A DNA stretch of 64,000 bases, taken from contig JAXGRA010000007.1 in NCBI GenBank assembly GCA_040766135.1, forward strand, positions 69,934 through 133,933, in the 5' to 3' direction. Made by a program: the position numbers and the translations under genes. This DNA comes from JAGVSV01 sp040766135 (GTDB taxonomy: Bacteria; Bacillota; Clostridia; Christensenellales; Aristaeellaceae). This document shows positions 62,057 through 64,000 of this stretch, in pieces. Every line of letters starts with the position of its first letter. Within the stretch, counting starts at the first letter, position 1. Under the pieces are notes generated by a model. It had not been told where the DNA came from, made no database searches, and was given only the letters and a program-made list of their open reading frames with translations.

Positions 62057-62509
62057 ATGGTGGATATAAAGGATATCATTCGTGATATACGGGCACGGCA
62101 TGGATTATCTCAGGAAGAGATGGCAAAAAAGTTATTTGTCACACGGCAGGCTGCGTCCCGGTGGGAGAACGGATTAACGGTTCCCAATACGGATACGCTG
62201 AAGATCATCTCGCGGGTGTTTGGCATATCCATCAACACGCTGGTAGGCCAGCCCCGCAACATGACCTGTCAGGTTTGCGGTTCTCCCCTTGAGGATGAGG
62301 GCACATTGAGCCGCAATGCAGACGGCACCGTCAATGATCAATACTGTAAATGGTGCTATATCAATGGAGTGCACAAATATTCCGATATGGAGCAAGTAAT
62401 CCGGGATGTCATCCCACGGTGGCATTGGGGAAGCCCCGAGCAAATGGCTGAGTGGCTGCGCAAGCAGCTAAGGACGCTGGCCTACTGGCAGGGAAAAACA
62501 TCCGAATAG
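62057..62509 (+). CDS. XRE-family regulator with zinc ribbon
   Basis: A 150-residue protein: HTH_3 domain (DIRARHGLSQEEMAKKLFV, TRQAASRWENGLTVPN, residues about 9-50) followed by a Cys4 zinc ribbon (CQVCG, then DQYCKWCYINGV), the 'putative zinc ribbon' seen on many clostridial HTH proteins. The target is unknown; the nearest candidates are the carbohydrate operon upstream and the PHP gene downstream. ATG 62057 follows GGCGGTGAT. Confidence 0.8.
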   Translation: MVDIKDIIRDIRARHGLSQEEMAKKLFVTRQAASRWENGLTVPNTDTLKIISRVFGISINTLVGQPRNMTCQVCGSPLEDEGTLSRNADGTVNDQYCKWCYINGVHKYSDMEQVIRDVIPRWHWGSPEQMAEWLRKQLRTLAYWQGKTSE

Positions 62510-62527
62510 CGTGCCAGAAAAGACATC

Positions 62528-63418
62528 CTATTCGTACGGCACCATAATCGGATTCGCCCACGCGCGCAAGCCGTTTTCGTCCTCTACGATGACGCGCACG
62601 AAGCTTTCGCACCAGTCGCGGCGCACCTTGTAGGTGGCGTGGGTGATGCCTTCGCCTTCCCAGCAGCGGTCGGCGGCGTAGGGGCGGTTGGAGTGGAACA
62701 GGATACGCTTGGCCGGTGCACAGTCCACCGAAACGGTGTCACCGTCAAAGGATACCTGGATAAGCTCCGGCCCCTGGGTGGCGTAATAGGCACCTCGTTT
62801 GAGCGCATCCATCACGGCTTCGGGCGTTAGTTCATCGGCCTGCAGGCGGATGAAGGAATGGCACTCATCGCCATTGTAAAAGTGCGCATCGTCTACCGCG
62901 ATGGTGTTGAGCACCGTGCCATTGGCTGCCGCCATGTCCAGCAGGCCGGTGGCATCGGCGCGGTCGCCATTCCACGGCGGGCGCGACACGCTGTTGAATA
63001 TTTCCGCCGCCGTCAGGCGTTTGAACGAGCAAATAGTTTCCGTTGTGTTCAGCGACCACATCGGGTGCGCCAGCACGGCTAAGCCACCGGCGGCCAGAAT
63101 GGCGTCAATGCCGCGCTGCGGCCCCCACTTGCGGTCGACCGTGTCCAGAATACTTTCGTCTACGTTGATACCAACGATATGGATGACCTGGCTGGCCAGG
63201 AAATAATCCACCTCAATGCCGGGCAGCACCAGCATGCTGCCGGAATAATCCGGCACCGTGGTGCGTTTCCAGTGATCCGTAATACAGATAAAATCATAGC
63301 CCGCGTCAGCGTAGCGCTGCACCGCGTCCTGCGGCGACAGCCTGCCGTCGGTGTTGGTGGTGTGCATGTGCAAATTGCCCTTGTAAAACCGCTTGCCCTC
63401 TTCAAACAATGTGACCAT
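62528..63418 (-). CDS. PHP-domain phosphoesterase-like protein
   Basis: A 296-residue PHP-domain protein. Metal ligands are visible: H-x-H in NLHMHTTNTDG, ITDHWK, PGIEVDYF, and later LAHPMW and VDDAHFYN. It lacks the polymerase domains of PolC, so it belongs to the stand-alone PHP group (histidinol-phosphatase-like or nucleotide phosphoesterases). Substrate unknown. GAAGGA precedes ATG 63418. It is convergent with the XRE gene and divergent from the peptidoglycan-binding gene. Confidence 0.8.
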   Translation of the reverse strand: MVTLFEEGKRFYKGNLHMHTTNTDGRLSPQDAVQRYADAGYDFICITDHWKRTTVPDYSGSMLVLPGIEVDYFLASQVIHIVGINVDESILDTVDRKWGPQRGIDAILAAGGLAVLAHPMWSLNTTETICSFKRLTAAEIFNSVSRPPWNGDRADATGLLDMAAANGTVLNTIAVDDAHFYNGDECHSFIRLQADELTPEAVMDALKRGAYYATQGPELIQVSFDGDTVSVDCAPAKRILFHSNRPYAADRCWEGEGITHATYKVRRDWCESFVRVIVEDENGLRAWANPIMVPYE

Positions 63419-63621
63419 GTAAATATCCTTCCCCTGCCCCTTAGAGCAGCAACGGCGGCATCATAGCATGTACCGTGGGGCAGGGCAAGGCAAAATACGC
63501 TCTTTCACGCAGTCATTTGCCGCACCTGATATAATCGAACCCATCTGAAGAATATTTTTCGCCCATCCTGGGAACTTTTTGCACACGGCGTCCGTCCCAA
63601 TGGTAAAAGGAGGGAAGAAAC
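63419..63621. promoter_or_regulatory. Divergent promoter region with extended -10
   Basis: TGATATAAT (63527-63535) is an extended -10 oriented toward the plus-strand gene, 86 bases before its ATG. No strong -35 is seen. Confidence 0.4.
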
Positions 63622-64000
63622 ATGACATTATCCTTATCAAAACTGCGGCTGCGTGCGTGGCTGTGCATTTTTCTGGTCGGAGTGCTGGCTTTTGGGCTGG
63701 TGGCAGCATCGGCGGAGAATGCCTTCAGCCGGGAACTAAAATTAGGCGATCAGGGCGAAGACGTGCGCCTGATGCAGCAGCGTCTGTTTGACTTGGACTA
63801 CCCTGTGTCCGCGCCCGATGGCGTGTTCAGCGAGGAAACCGAGTGGGCGCTGATCCTGTTTCAGGAACTCAACAACCTGCTGATGACCGGCACATTGGAC
63901 GAAATCACGCACCGGGTGCTGTTCTCCGAGCAGGCACAGGCGTATGAGGAACCCATGATACTGGAAGACGCATTGGAGAGGATGGCCGGTGTACCGGCGC
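63622..64000 (+). CDS. Secreted peptidoglycan-binding-domain protein, N-terminal part (runs off the right edge)
   Basis: The first 126 codons of an exported protein. A signal peptide (about residues 1-33, ending LVAASAEN) is followed by LKLGDQGEDVRLMQQRLFDL, APDGVFSEETEWALILFQEL, the classic PG_binding_1 repeat. The remainder is outside the window, so the catalytic domain, if any, cannot be seen; such proteins are often cell-wall hydrolases or spore cortex enzymes. Strong AAAGGAGGG. Confidence 0.8.
   Translation, partial: MTLSLSKLRLRAWLCIFLVGVLAFGLVAASAENAFSRELKLGDQGEDVRLMQQRLFDLDYPVSAPDGVFSEETEWALILFQELNNLLMTGTLDEITHRVLFSEQAQAYEEPMILEDALERMAGVPA

Overview
The window looks like a chromosomal stretch of a fairly high-GC anaerobic member of the Clostridia (Bacillota). 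The pointers are AGGAGG-type ribosome binding sites, two LplB/YtcP-type carbohydrate ABC transporters, a DUF2089 regulator, an ECF sigma/anti-sigma ABC operon, a membrane pyrophosphatase, and an archaeal-type IMP cyclohydrolase in the purine operon. A Christensenellales-like lineage would fit, but this is inference from gene content only. No rRNA, tRNA, CRISPR array, insertion sequence or phage gene was recognised.

Layout. 1-3059 (minus): a siroheme/4Fe-4S protein followed by an iron-chelate-type ABC importer whose binding-protein gene carries a frameshift; the ATPase runs off the left edge. 3247-3850: a DUF2089 regulator and a small membrane protein. 3854-10250: a carbohydrate-active pair (TIM-barrel hydrolase-like and beta-helix proteins, minus) divergent from a HyuA/oxoprolinase-type protein. 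10332-15887: a secreted protein with calcium-loop-like repeats, a secreted GLUG-like protein, a membrane pyrophosphatase and MgtE. 16042-21101: a compact three-gene DNA-modification/helicase locus (two methyltransferase-like proteins plus a T5orf172/GIY-YIG-SF2 helicase), the best candidate for an unusual system. 21125-25349: a sugar isomerase/epimerase, an AT-rich island with pyruvate kinase, a MarR regulator and a HEAT-repeat protein. 25464-32147: an AraC regulator divergent from a carbohydrate ABC operon that also encodes an esterase and a CapA-like phosphoesterase. 32337-36209: a radical SAM protein convergent with a zinc operon that has a Fur/Zur-type box.

36364-47696 is a nine-gene purine operon (purE-C-F-M-N-O-H'-D-L) behind a clear sigma-70 promoter and a leader with mutually exclusive terminator and antiterminator pairings. 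IMP formation is split between a stand-alone AICAR transformylase and a PurO-type cyclohydrolase. 47912-50248 encodes a secreted protein that looks like a beta-propeller joined to a solute-binding domain. 50324-54965 (minus) is an ECF sigma, anti-sigma, secreted protein and ABC exporter operon. 55191-61912 is a second carbohydrate locus: a large GH63-like hydrolase divergent from two permeases and a binding protein. The right end has an XRE/zinc-ribbon regulator, a PHP phosphoesterase and the start of a secreted peptidoglycan-binding protein.

How it fits together: two transporter loci import oligosaccharides and carry hydrolases without signal peptides, which suggests cytoplasmic breakdown. 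Metal uptake (iron chelate, zinc, magnesium), pyrophosphate energetics and de novo purine synthesis make up most of the rest. Most carbohydrate and metal binding proteins here have plain signal peptides without a lipobox, which is unusual for a single-membrane Gram-positive.
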